This document shows, piece after piece, positions 34,981 through 43,946 of a DNA stretch of 64,000 nt. Below the pieces are notes generated by a model. The model did no database searches. It was not told the origin of the DNA and saw only the letters and a program-made list of their open reading frames with translations. The DNA comes from an uncultured Pelagibacteraceae bacterium (GTDB lineage Bacteria; Pseudomonadota; Alphaproteobacteria; Pelagibacterales; Pelagibacteraceae), in NCBI GenBank assembly GCA_902533075.1, contig CACAKN010000002.1:1-64000 (forward strand). The letters are read 5' to 3'. Positions within the stretch are counted from its first letter, which is position 1. Each line of letters starts with the position of its first letter. Position numbers and translations under genes: made by a program.

Positions 34981-37850
34981 TGTTACCAAATTCAGAAAAA
35001 GATTTTTTAAAAAGACATATTGGTCCTTCTGAGGAAGACCAATCAAAAATGTTAAAAGAATTAAACTACAAGTCACTAGATGATTTAATCGACAATACTG
35101 TTCCAGAAAAAATAAAGTTTAAAGGTGAACTTAATATTGGTGACTCAAATTCAGAATACGAGGCGTTAAGAAAGTTACGAGCGATTTCGAAAAAAAATCA
35201 AGTTTACTCAAATTTTATTGGTATGGGTTATTATGGAACTTATACACCCTATGTAATTTTGAGAAATATACTAGAAAATCCAGGTTGGTATACTTCCTAT
35301 ACACCTTATCAGCCTGAGGTAGCTCAAGGAAGACTTGAGATGTTATTAAACTTTCAACAAATGATTGTTGATTTTACAGGGATGGATATTGCCAATGCGT
35401 CTTTATTAGATGAAGGTACAGCAGCAGCAGAGGCCATGGGTCTAAGTCACAGATTAAATAAAAAAGATAGTAATTTAGTTTTTGTTTCTGAAGATTGTCA
35501 CCCTCAAACAATAAATGTAATTCAAACAAGAGCTGAACCTATGGGTTTAAAGGTTTTAGTCGGTAAAGAAGATGAAGTTTTAGACCAGCTAAAAGAGGAT
35601 TTAGTTTGTGGAATTTTACAATATCCAGGAACTTTAGGAGATATTAAAGACCCAAGTGAAGCAATTAGCAAAATTCACAAAAAGAATGGGAAGGCGGTAT
35701 TAGCTTGTGATCTGTTAGCCCTAGCAAAATTAAAAACGCCGAGAGAACTTGGTGCCGACATCGCAGTTGGAAGCTCTCAAAGATTTGGTATTCCAATGGG
35801 ATATGGAGGTCCACATGCAGCTTTTTTTGCTACAAAAGATGAGTTTAAAAGATCAATGCCCGGAAGGATTGTCGGTGTATCAGTTGATAGACATGGTAAT
35901 AAAGCATATAGATTATCATTACAAACTAGAGAGCAGCATATTAGAAGAGATAAGGCGACGAGTAATATTTGTACTGCCCAAGCTTTATTAGCAATTGTGT
36001 CAGCAGCATATGCTATTTATCATGGTCCAGATGGAATTAAAAATATTTCAGAAAGAGTGTCTCAATTAGCAAAAAGTTTTGCTGATAAAATAAAACAATC
36101 TGGATACGAGCTTTATTCGAATAATTTTTTTGATACTGTTACGATTATTACTAGAGAAAAGACTGATCAAATTTATAAGAATGCTTTGAAACAAAGAGTT
36201 AATATTCGAAAAGTAAATTCTGAAATGCTTGCTGTTTCATTTGATGAAAGAAAAAATGTATATAGAGTAAATCAACTATTAAAAATTTTTAATGCTGCAG
36301 AATCAATCAAAAAAGAAGATCCACCAGTAAGTTTACCTAATCTTCCAAAAAACTTATTAAGAACTTCAAAATATTTAGAACATCCAGTTTTTAATTCATA
36401 TCATTCTGAAACTGAAATGCTTAGATATTTAAAAAGATTAGAAGATAAAGATATAGCATTGAACAGAACTATGATTGCACTTGGTTCTTGTACAATGAAA
36501 TTAAATGCTGCTGCCGAAATGATCCCAATATCATGGAAAGAATTTGCAGAACCTCATCCGTTTGTCCCAATTGAACAAATGGAAGGTTTTAGAGATTTAT
36601 TTACTGATCTAAAAAATTGGTTGCGTTCTATAACTGGTTTTTCAGGTGTTTCCTTGCAACCTAATGCAGGTGCTCAAGGTGAGTATGCGGGCTTAATGGT
36701 TATCAGAAAGTATCATTTAGATAGAGGTGAGGCTAATCGTAATATATGTTTAATTCCAAGTTCAGCACATGGTACTAACCCAGCAAGTGCACAAATGGTT
36801 GGAATGAAGGTGGTAGTTGTTAATTGTGATAAAGAGGGAAATGTTGATTTTGATGATTTAAAGAAAAAAGCTGAACAACATTCGGAAAATCTTGGGGCAC
36901 TAATGGTAACTTATCCATCTACACATGGAGTATTTGAGGAAAAAATAACTGATATCTGTGAGTTAGTCCACAAACATGGTGGACAAGTCTATATGGATGG
37001 AGCAAATTTAAACGCCCTAGTTGGAGTTGCAAAGCCTGGAAATTTTGGTCCAGACGTCTGTCATATTAATTTGCATAAAACATTTTGTATTCCACACGGT
37101 GGGGGAGGACCAGGTATGGGACCGATTGCTTGTAAAAGACATTTACAAGTTTATCTACCTAATCATCCAGTGATAAAAGATTGTGGACCAACATCTGGCA
37201 TTGGAGCAGTCTCGGCAGCTCCTTGGGGTAGTTCAAGTATTCTATCAATCTCTTGGATGTACATTAAAATGATGGGATCAGCTGGTTTAAAGCTTGCTAC
37301 TGAAGTAGCAATATTAAATGCGAATTATATTGCTCATAGACTAAAAGATCATTTTCCAATTCTGTATAAAGGATCAAATGGAAATGTTGCTCATGAATGT
37401 ATTATTGATATTAGAAATATTAAATCAGAGACAGGAGTAACCGAAGAAGATATTGCAAAAAGATTAATAGATTATGGATTTCATGCACCAACTATGTCAT
37501 GGCCAGTAGCTGGTACAATGATGATAGAGCCAACTGAAAGTGAGGGTTTGTCAGAACTCGATAGATTTTGTGATACTTTAATTAAGATTAAAGAAGAAAT
37601 TGAAAAAATTAAATCAGGTGAATTTGATAAAATAGACAATCCAATAAAAAATGCTCCTCACACGGACAGCGAACTGGCTTCTGATGATTGGAAACATAAA
37701 TACTCAAGAGCAGAAGCTGCTTATCCAGCAAAATTCTTAAGAGCTAATAAATTTTGGCCTCCAGTTGCAAGAGTAGATAATGTTTATGGTGACAAGAATA
37801 TATTCTGTACTTGTCCAAGCATAGATGAATTTAAAGAAGATGCAGCTTAA
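34980..37850 (+). CDS. gcvP: Glycine dehydrogenase (decarboxylating), P protein
   Basis: A 956-residue full-length fused P protein: N-terminal half with RHIGPSEEDQSKM and MGYYGTYTPYVILRNILENPGWYTSYTPYQPEVAQGRLE; C-terminal half with NLHKTFCIPHGGGGPGMGP, where Lys700 forms the PLP Schiff base. It decarboxylates glycine and loads the aminomethyl group onto GcvH. No terminator is seen in the 6 bases before the next gene, so transcription may continue into the lipid-modification cluster. Confidence 0.98.
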   Translation: MLPNSEKDFLKRHIGPSEEDQSKMLKELNYKSLDDLIDNTVPEKIKFKGELNIGDSNSEYEALRKLRAISKKNQVYSNFIGMGYYGTYTPYVILRNILENPGWYTSYTPYQPEVAQGRLEMLLNFQQMIVDFTGMDIANASLLDEGTAAAEAMGLSHRLNKKDSNLVFVSEDCHPQTINVIQTRAEPMGLKVLVGKEDEVLDQLKEDLVCGILQYPGTLGDIKDPSEAISKIHKKNGKAVLACDLLALAKLKTPRELGADIAVGSSQRFGIPMGYGGPHAAFFATKDEFKRSMPGRIVGVSVDRHGNKAYRLSLQTREQHIRRDKATSNICTAQALLAIVSAAYAIYHGPDGIKNISERVSQLAKSFADKIKQSGYELYSNNFFDTVTIITREKTDQIYKNALKQRVNIRKVNSEMLAVSFDERKNVYRVNQLLKIFNAAESIKKEDPPVSLPNLPKNLLRTSKYLEHPVFNSYHSETEMLRYLKRLEDKDIALNRTMIALGSCTMKLNAAAEMIPISWKEFAEPHPFVPIEQMEGFRDLFTDLKNWLRSITGFSGVSLQPNAGAQGEYAGLMVIRKYHLDRGEANRNICLIPSSAHGTNPASAQMVGMKVVVVNCDKEGNVDFDDLKKKAEQHSENLGALMVTYPSTHGVFEEKITDICELVHKHGGQVYMDGANLNALVGVAKPGNFGPDVCHINLHKTFCIPHGGGGPGMGPIACKRHLQVYLPNHPVIKDCGPTSGIGAVSAAPWGSSSILSISWMYIKMMGSAGLKLATEVAILNANYIAHRLKDHFPILYKGSNGNVAHECIIDIRNIKSETGVTEEDIAKRLIDYGFHAPTMSWPVAGTMMIEPTESEGLSELDRFCDTLIKIKEEIEKIKSGEFDKIDNPIKNAPHTDSELASDDWKHKYSRAEAAYPAKFLRANKFWPPVARVDNVYGDKNIFCTCPSIDEFKEDAA

Positions 37851-37856
37851 CAATTA

Positions 37857-39095
37857 ATGAAAATTGCTGTTGTTGGCTCAGGCATATCAGGATTAAGTGC
37901 TGCATATTACTTATCAAAAAAACATCATGTAGATCTTTTCGAGAAGGAAGATCGTTTCGGTGGTCACTCTCATACTATTGATTTATCGTTTGGCACAAAA
38001 AAAGTTCCAGTTGATATAGGCTTTATTGTATTTAATTACGCAACTTACCCAAATTTAATAAATTTTTTTGAAGAGAATAAAATTGCAATTGAAAAAAGCG
38101 ATATGTCTTTTTCCGTATCAGTTGAAAAATCTTCATTTGAATATTGTGGTAGAGGATTAAATGGAATTTTTTCGAATAAGACTAATCTGTTTAATCTAAG
38201 ATTCCTTAAAATGTTTTTTGATATAATAAAGTTTTACAAAAAATGTGATAATATAAAAAAAATTGATCAAGATACAACACTTGGTGATTATTTGAGAAAG
38301 GAAAATCTTTCAAAAGAGTTCATCAACTATCATTTGATACCGATGGTCTCAGCTATATGGTCAATGCCACCTAGTGCTGCCAGTCAAATGCCGTTAAGAT
38401 TTTTCTTAAAGTTTTTCCAAAATCATGGTTTGTTTAAGTTAAAAAATAGACCCCAGTGGTACACTGTATCAAATCGAAGTAGAACTTATGTTCAAAACAT
38501 TATTTCAAAAATCAGCGGTGAATATTTTAAAAATTATACAATCAAAAAAATTAAAACAAAAAATAAAGGTATAAATTTATATTATGGTGGAGAAAATGAG
38601 TATTTTGGTTACGATAAAGTTGTAATAGCAACACATGCAGATGAAGCACTATCAATAATTGATAATCCAACTTCGCAGGAAAAAAAAATCCTATCAAATT
38701 ATAAATATAAAGAGAATATTGCCTATATTCATACGGATAAACAAGCAATGCCAAAAAATAAAAAAGCTTGGTGTTCATGGAATTCCTCAATTAAAAAAAA
38801 TGAAATAGAAAAAAATTCAATTACGTATTGGTTAAATTTACTGCAGAATTTAAAATGTGAAGAAAATATTTTCCTAACTTTAAATCCTTATTTTGAAATA
38901 GAAGAGAGTAAAATTTTAAAGAAAGTAAGATTTACGCACCCATATTTTGACCAATCAGCTTTAAATTTTCAAAGTCAGCTTATAAATTTACAAAATAAAA
39001 GAAATATCCTTTTTTGTGGTAGTTATTTTGGTTACGGTTTTCATGAAGATGGAATAAAATCATCTATTGAAATGCTTAAAACCCTTAATGACTAG
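37857..39095 (+). CDS. NAD(P)/FAD-dependent amine-oxidase-fold oxidoreductase (COG2907 type)
   Basis: A 412-residue flavoprotein. FAD motif VVGSGISGLSAAYYLSKKHHVDLFEKEDRFGGHSHTID, the COG2907 signature with 'GGH(S/A)(H/N)T', then VPVDIGFIVFNYATYPNLINFF. In many proteobacteria this gene is followed, as here, by DUF1365 and a cyclopropane-synthase-like gene. Family knowledge links such clusters to modified fatty acids and, in Rhodobacter, to the singlet-oxygen (ChrR) response. It starts 6 bases after gcvP. Exact reaction not readable. Confidence 0.85.
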   Translation: MKIAVVGSGISGLSAAYYLSKKHHVDLFEKEDRFGGHSHTIDLSFGTKKVPVDIGFIVFNYATYPNLINFFEENKIAIEKSDMSFSVSVEKSSFEYCGRGLNGIFSNKTNLFNLRFLKMFFDIIKFYKKCDNIKKIDQDTTLGDYLRKENLSKEFINYHLIPMVSAIWSMPPSAASQMPLRFFLKFFQNHGLFKLKNRPQWYTVSNRSRTYVQNIISKISGEYFKNYTIKKIKTKNKGINLYYGGENEYFGYDKVVIATHADEALSIIDNPTSQEKKILSNYKYKENIAYIHTDKQAMPKNKKAWCSWNSSIKKNEIEKNSITYWLNLLQNLKCEENIFLTLNPYFEIEESKILKKVRFTHPYFDQSALNFQSQLINLQNKRNILFCGSYFGYGFHEDGIKSSIEMLKTLND

Positions 39096-39846
39096 TTTTA
39101 TTTATAACGGCACTGTAATTCATAAAAGATTTAAACCGAAAATTCATTTTTTTAAATATAAAGTATTTTCACTTTTAATTGATCTCTCTGAATTAGAAAA
39201 ATTGGATAAAACTATTAATTTTTTTTCATACAATAAATTTAATTTAGTAAGTTTTTTTGACAAAGACCATGGTAATAGAGATGGTTCATCCTTAATTTAC
39301 TGGGTTAAAAAAAATCTTACACAAAATAATATTACCTGTGAAAATATTACAATTAAACTTTTATGCTATCCAAGAATATTTGGATATGTTTTTAATCCTT
39401 TAAGTGTATTCTATGTCTACAATAACAAAAAAGATCTAATATCTATATTATATGAAGTTAAAAACACTTTTGGCGAACAACATACTTATGTTTTTAAGGT
39501 TAAAAATAATAATTTATTACAACATAATTGTGAAAAAAAATTTCATGTTTCACCTTTTATTGACATGAATTGTAATTATTTTTTTAGAATTTTAAAACCT
39601 GCAGATAAAATTTCAGTCATCATAGATCAATATCAATTAAACGAAAAAATTTTGTATGCTTCACAAGATGGTAAAAGAACAGATTTTACAACTTCAGAGT
39701 TAATTAAATCTTATCTAAAACATCCATTAATGACCTTAAAAATTATCGCAGCGATACATTTTGAAGCGTTCAAATTATGGATCAAAGGAATTAAATTTGT
39801 CAAAAAAAAATTTAAAATTAAAAATAACATAACTTTTGAGAATTAA
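39088..39846 (+). CDS. DUF1365 family protein
   Basis: A 252-residue protein opening TSFIYNGTVIHKRFKPKIHFFKYKVFSLLIDLSELEKLD, then KDHGNRDGSSLIYWVKKNL and LLCYPRIFGYVFNPLSVFYVYN, the family's most conserved block ('P.. .GYVFNP.S.YY'). Likely a soluble or membrane-associated partner in fatty-acid modification. The ATG at 39088 (not the earlier in-frame ATG at 39067) overlaps the upstream stop as ATGACTAG. It shares one base with the next gene. Confidence 0.87.
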   Translation: MTSFIYNGTVIHKRFKPKIHFFKYKVFSLLIDLSELEKLDKTINFFSYNKFNLVSFFDKDHGNRDGSSLIYWVKKNLTQNNITCENITIKLLCYPRIFGYVFNPLSVFYVYNNKKDLISILYEVKNTFGEQHTYVFKVKNNNLLQHNCEKKFHVSPFIDMNCNYFFRILKPADKISVIIDQYQLNEKILYASQDGKRTDFTTSELIKSYLKHPLMTLKIIAAIHFEAFKLWIKGIKFVKKKFKIKNNITFEN

Positions 39847-41024
39847 TGAGTTTATATAATTTTTCAGATAAAATCGTTTTTAAAATATTGAAAGATATTA
39901 AGTATGGCTATTTAGAATTAACAAAATTCAATGGAGAACTTTTAAAATTTGGTGATCCACAAAGTAATTTAAAAGCAGTTTTAAGGATTAAAAAACCTAA
40001 TTTCACGTTTAATTTAATTAAAGGTGGTAGCATTGGTCTTGCAGAATCGTATATGAAGGATGAATTTACAACTGATAATTTATCTAATCTAATTGAAATT
40101 ACTGCAAGAAATATAAAAATAATTCATAAATTTTCTGGTTTATTAGATTTTCCAATGATTAATTATTTTAAAAATATTTTTATAAAAAATACCAGAGGAA
40201 GAAGTAAGGAAAATATTTCAAAACATTATGATTTGGGAAATGAGTTTTTTTCACTTTGGTTAGACAAAACATTAACTTATTCAAGTGCAATTTTTGATGA
40301 AAAAAATAAAGATTTAACAAACGCGCAAAATAACAAATATCAAAAATTAATTAATTTAATTAAACCTAATAATGGAGATAAAATTTTAGAAATAGGTTGT
40401 GGCTGGGGAGGATTTGCAGAATATCTTGGAAAAAAATATGATGTAAAACTTGACTGTATTACAATTTCTAAAAAACAATTTGAATATGCAAAAGAAAGAA
40501 TTCATAGATGTGGTTTAAATGAAAAAGTTAATATTGAAATAAAAGATTATAGAGATTTAAAAGACCAATATAATTCTATAGCGTCAATTGAAATGATTGA
40601 GGCTGTAGGGAAAAATTACTTAGAAAGTTATTTTAAAACTATTAAAAATAATTTATCAGACAACGGTAAAGCTGCTATTCAAGCTATAACTATAGATGAC
40701 GCTTTGTTTGATAGATATAAAAATAAAGAGGATTTTATTCAAAAATATATTTTTCCTGGTGGCTTTCTTCCAAATAAAAACAGTATAAACAAATATGTTT
40801 CTGATAACGGTTTGACTATTAAGTCTTATCAATCTTATGCTGACCATTATTCAAATACTTTGTCAATATGGAGAGATAAGTTTAATAAAAAATGGGATCA
40901 AATAAAAAATCAAGGATTTGATTTGACATTTAAAAGAATGTGGGAGTTTTACTTGTGTTATTGTGAAGCTGGTTTTAAGTCAAAAAATATTGACTTAATA
41001 CAATTTTCAATTCAAAACAAATAA
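39846..41024 (+). CDS. Cyclopropane-fatty-acyl-phospholipid-synthase-family methyltransferase
   Basis: A 392-residue SAM-dependent methyltransferase acting on unsaturated acyl chains. N-terminal lipid-binding region includes GGSIGLAESYMKDEFTT; RGRSKENISKHYDLGNEFFSLWLDKTLTYSSAIF is the CFA hallmark; the SAM motif is ILEIGCGWGGFAEYLGKKY; later FPGGFLPNKNSI. Could be a true cyclopropane synthase or a furan-fatty-acid-type methylase; the DUF1365/COG2907 company favours the second kind, by inference. Confidence 0.9.
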   Translation: MSLYNFSDKIVFKILKDIKYGYLELTKFNGELLKFGDPQSNLKAVLRIKKPNFTFNLIKGGSIGLAESYMKDEFTTDNLSNLIEITARNIKIIHKFSGLLDFPMINYFKNIFIKNTRGRSKENISKHYDLGNEFFSLWLDKTLTYSSAIFDEKNKDLTNAQNNKYQKLINLIKPNNGDKILEIGCGWGGFAEYLGKKYDVKLDCITISKKQFEYAKERIHRCGLNEKVNIEIKDYRDLKDQYNSIASIEMIEAVGKNYLESYFKTIKNNLSDNGKAAIQAITIDDALFDRYKNKEDFIQKYIFPGGFLPNKNSINKYVSDNGLTIKSYQSYADHYSNTLSIWRDKFNKKWDQIKNQGFDLTFKRMWEFYLCYCEAGFKSKNIDLIQFSIQNK

Positions 41025-41035
41025 GGAACAAAACT

Positions 41036-41584
41036 ATGCTCGACATAAAATTATTTAGATCAATTTTATTGATAATTTCACTAATCTTAATTACAAGTTG
41101 TTCTATAAATAGCTCTATGAAGCCAGAAGATTTTAAAAATAAAGAACCCCGATTGATAATTGAGGAATATTTAGCAGGTAAAACTAAGGCTTGGGGAGTT
41201 CTTCAAAATAGATCTGGAAAAGTTACAAGACAATTTTCTGCTGACCTAAATGGAAAATGGGATGGTAAACAGCTAATACTTGATGAAAAATTTAATTGGG
41301 ATGATGGTGAAATTCAAACTAGACAATGGCAAATAACTAAAATTGACGAAAATAATTATGAAGGTTCGGCAGGAGATGTTGTTGGAAAAGCAAAAGGTTA
41401 TTCTTATGGACCTGCATTTAAATTTGAATATGTTCTTTTAGTTCCTGTTAAAGGGAAAGAAATGAAAATTACTTTTGATGATTGGATATTTAAACAAGAT
41501 GATCGTGTAGCAATAAATAGGGCTACAATGACTAAATTTGGTTTTAAAGTTGCTGAACTAACAGTTGTTTTTGTAAAAGATTAA
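41036..41584 (+). CDS. DUF3833 family lipoprotein
   Basis: A 182-residue protein with a lipobox LITSC at about residue 22, so it is probably lipid-anchored. The mature part GKTKAWGVLQNRSGKVTRQFSADLNGKWDGKQLILDEKFNWDDGEIQTRQWQITK is the DUF3833 pattern. It is the usual companion of the CFA/DUF1365 genes. Its stop overlaps the convergent SDR stop by 4 bases. Confidence 0.86.
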   Translation: MLDIKLFRSILLIISLILITSCSINSSMKPEDFKNKEPRLIIEEYLAGKTKAWGVLQNRSGKVTRQFSADLNGKWDGKQLILDEKFNWDDGEIQTRQWQITKIDENNYEGSAGDVVGKAKGYSYGPAFKFEYVLLVPVKGKEMKITFDDWIFKQDDRVAINRATMTKFGFKVAELTVVFVKD

Positions 41585-42342
41585 TTTTTTTTTTGATATT
41601 TGGTCATTTTACCAACTAAACCAAAATAAATTTTGCTTGGTAAGAAACTTAACATTTTTAGTACAAAAGTTAAAGATTTTGGAAAATGGATTTCAAAAAT
41701 ATTTTTATTTATCAATCCATCATAAATTTTTTCAGCTGCATATTCAGTTGTTTTTAAAAAAGGCATTTTAAAATCATTCTTATCTGTCATTGGTGTTTTG
41801 ATAAAGCCTGGTGACACTAAACAAATACGTACGTTAGATCTTTTAAAGTCAAAATATAAACTCTCAGCTAAATTGTTCAAAGCTGACTTCGATGGTCCAT
41901 AACCAGTTGAATTTGGTAGCCCCCTATATCCAGCTATCGATGATACAATAGTAATAATACCTTCTTTTTTATTTTTAAAATATTCTTCTACAGCCTTAAT
42001 ACTATTTAATGTTCCAAAGAAATTGACTTTAAAAACGTCTTCAATTTGTTCCACATCAATATCTTTTTCTTTTTTTGGATTCCACGTTCCAGTTGAAAAA
42101 AAACAAATATCAACACTTTGAAACTTATTTTTGATTGTTTCAAAAACCTCTTTACATTTTAACTTGTCAGTTACATCTAATGGAAATCCATAAATATTTT
42201 CATTATTGTTAGATATTTCTTTTAATAAATTTTCTCTTCTTGCTGAAATTGCAACATTCCAGCCTTTATTAGCAAATTTTATTGCTAAGGCTTTACCAAT
42301 ACCAGTACTTCCGCCAGTTATCCAAATAGTTTTTTTATTCAT
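41581..42342 (-). CDS. Short-chain dehydrogenase/reductase (SDR)
   Basis: A 253-residue NAD(P)-dependent SDR: cofactor motif TGGSTGIGKALA near residue 8, STGTWNP in place of NNAG, and the catalytic YGPSKSALNNLAESL (YxxxK) with Ser in VSSIAGYRG. SDRs of this kind are commonly found with the COG2907-DUF1365-CFA-DUF3833 genes, which run on the opposite strand here. Substrate unknown. Confidence 0.88.
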   Translation of the reverse strand: MNKKTIWITGGSTGIGKALAIKFANKGWNVAISARRENLLKEISNNNENIYGFPLDVTDKLKCKEVFETIKNKFQSVDICFFSTGTWNPKKEKDIDVEQIEDVFKVNFFGTLNSIKAVEEYFKNKKEGIITIVSSIAGYRGLPNSTGYGPSKSALNNLAESLYFDFKRSNVRICLVSPGFIKTPMTDKNDFKMPFLKTTEYAAEKIYDGLINKNIFEIHFPKSLTFVLKMLSFLPSKIYFGLVGKMTKYQKKN

Positions 42343-42354
42343 TTTATAGTGATG

Positions 42355-42360
42355 TATAAT
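42355..42360 (+). promoter_or_regulatory. Consensus -10 directly before tspO
   Basis: TATAAT at 42355-42360 ends 6 bases before the ATG at 42367. Initiation at the usual distance would place the first transcribed base at the start codon, giving a leaderless mRNA. No ribosome site is present. Confidence 0.4.
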
Positions 42361-42366
42361 ACTTAT

Positions 42367-42834
42367 ATGTTAAAAAATAAATTCATATCATTTATTCTGT
42401 TTTTTATTTTTACATATTCTGCATCATTAATTGGGGGAATGGCGACAATAAGTAATAAAGAACCTTGGTACTCAGAGCTTGTGAAATCAAATTATAATCC
42501 ACCTGACTGGGTTTTTGCACCTGTTTGGACAACTCTATACTTCATGATGACACTAGCTATTTGGTTTTATTGGCATAGTAAAAACAGAGAAATGAATACT
42601 GTTTATATTTATTTTATCCATATAGTATTTAATACAACTTGGAGTATTGTTTTTTTTGGCTTACATCAAATTTTATTAGCTTTGATTATATTAGTGATTC
42701 TAATTATTTTTATAATTATTCTTATTTTTAAATTTAGACGTGCCAATTATGTTAGTCCATACTTAATGATTCCCTATTTACTTTGGAGTTGCTATGCACT
42801 ATTTCTAAATTTAAACTTATTTATTTTAAATTAG
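42367..42834 (+). CDS. tspO: TspO/MBR-family tryptophan-rich sensory protein
   Basis: A 155-residue five-span protein with the TspO pattern EPWYSELVKSNYNPPDWVFAPVWTTLYFMMTLAIWFYW and later FNTTWSIVFFGLHQ. TspO proteins bind tetrapyrroles and tune stress or pigment responses in alphaproteobacteria. Starts at 42349 (GTG) and 42352 (ATG) are also in frame, but the TATAAT at 42355-42360 would then be inside the gene, so I prefer 42367. It diverges from the SDR gene. Confidence 0.88.
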   Translation: MLKNKFISFILFFIFTYSASLIGGMATISNKEPWYSELVKSNYNPPDWVFAPVWTTLYFMMTLAIWFYWHSKNREMNTVYIYFIHIVFNTTWSIVFFGLHQILLALIILVILIIFIIILIFKFRRANYVSPYLMIPYLLWSCYALFLNLNLFILN

Positions 42835-42835
42835 T

Positions 42836-43939
42836 ATGGATGATGTTGTAATAATTGGTGGGGGAATAATTGGTACTGCTACAGCTTATTTTCTGTCAAA
42901 AGAGGGCAGAAAAGTAAAAGTAATAGAAAGAGATCCTACATATAAGAAAGCTTCATTTCCATTATCTCTAGGTGGTTTTAGAAGACAATTTTTTCAAACT
43001 GAAAATATTTTACTTGGTAAATTTGCACGAGAATTTATTTTTCAAATACCTAAATTATTAAAAACAGAAAAAAACCCCAAACCAACCGCTAGTATGGTCA
43101 CCAACGGTTATCTATTAATGTTTGGACCTGAACATGCCGAAGAGCAATACAAAGCTCTAGAAAATCATAAAGCTTGTGAAGCGGGTACAAAAAATATTAA
43201 AGGCTCTGAACTAAGTAAATTTTTTCCATATATAAATAGTAATGGAATAGAAACAGCAACATTTACTGACAATCAAAGTGAAGGTTGGATTGATCCCTTT
43301 ATGTTCCATGGAGCATTAAAAAGTAAGGCGATGGAACTTGGCGCTGAATTTATTAAAGGAGAAGTAAAATCTCTTTCAGAAATAAAGGCCGAAACAATTA
43401 TCTCTGCTGCTGGATGTTGGACAAAAGAATTATTAGAGGATATTCCAGTTGAACCACAAAAACACACAGTATTTAGAGTTAAATGTCCAAAACATATTCC
43501 TGAAATGCCTTTAACAGGCGATTTAACAACAGGAGTATATTGGAGACCAGAGGGAAAAGAATATTTAGCTGGGTCACCAAAATCTATTTTTGATGCAACT
43601 GATCTTGAACCTGCCTGGAATGATTTCGAAGAACTTGTTTGGCCAGCTTTAGCTAAAAGAATTCCCGCTATGGAAGAATTAAAATTAACTGGTGGATGGG
43701 CTGGTTATTACGATTGTAATAGACTTGACAATAATGCTGTAGTTGGAAAGCACCCGAAATTTGATAACGTTTATCTAGCTACAGGTTTTACTGGAAGAGG
43801 GTTAATGCAAGCACCAGGCATAGGAAGAGCACTTACTGAACTAATAACAACAGGCTCCTATCAATCAATTGATATTTCGAATATGGCAGTTGAAAGAGTC
43901 TTGGGAAAAAAAGCTCGACCAGAACCATACGTCCTCTAA
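42836..43939 (+). CDS. FAD-dependent oxidoreductase (DAO family)
   Basis: A 367-residue DAO-fold enzyme: FAD motif VVIIGGGIIGTATAYFLSKEGRKVKVIERD at the N-terminus, SLGGFRRQFFQTENI, and the C-terminal GGWAGYYDCNRLDNNAVVGKHPKFDNVYLATGFTGRGLMQAPGIGRALTELI. This resembles the sarcosine/dimethylglycine-type and FOXRED1-like amine oxidases. Likely oxidises an N-methyl or amino compound, substrate unknown. It starts 1 base after the tspO stop. Confidence 0.85.
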   Translation: MDDVVIIGGGIIGTATAYFLSKEGRKVKVIERDPTYKKASFPLSLGGFRRQFFQTENILLGKFAREFIFQIPKLLKTEKNPKPTASMVTNGYLLMFGPEHAEEQYKALENHKACEAGTKNIKGSELSKFFPYINSNGIETATFTDNQSEGWIDPFMFHGALKSKAMELGAEFIKGEVKSLSEIKAETIISAAGCWTKELLEDIPVEPQKHTVFRVKCPKHIPEMPLTGDLTTGVYWRPEGKEYLAGSPKSIFDATDLEPAWNDFEELVWPALAKRIPAMEELKLTGGWAGYYDCNRLDNNAVVGKHPKFDNVYLATGFTGRGLMQAPGIGRALTELITTGSYQSIDISNMAVERVLGKKARPEPYVL

Positions 43940-43946
43940 TTATTTT

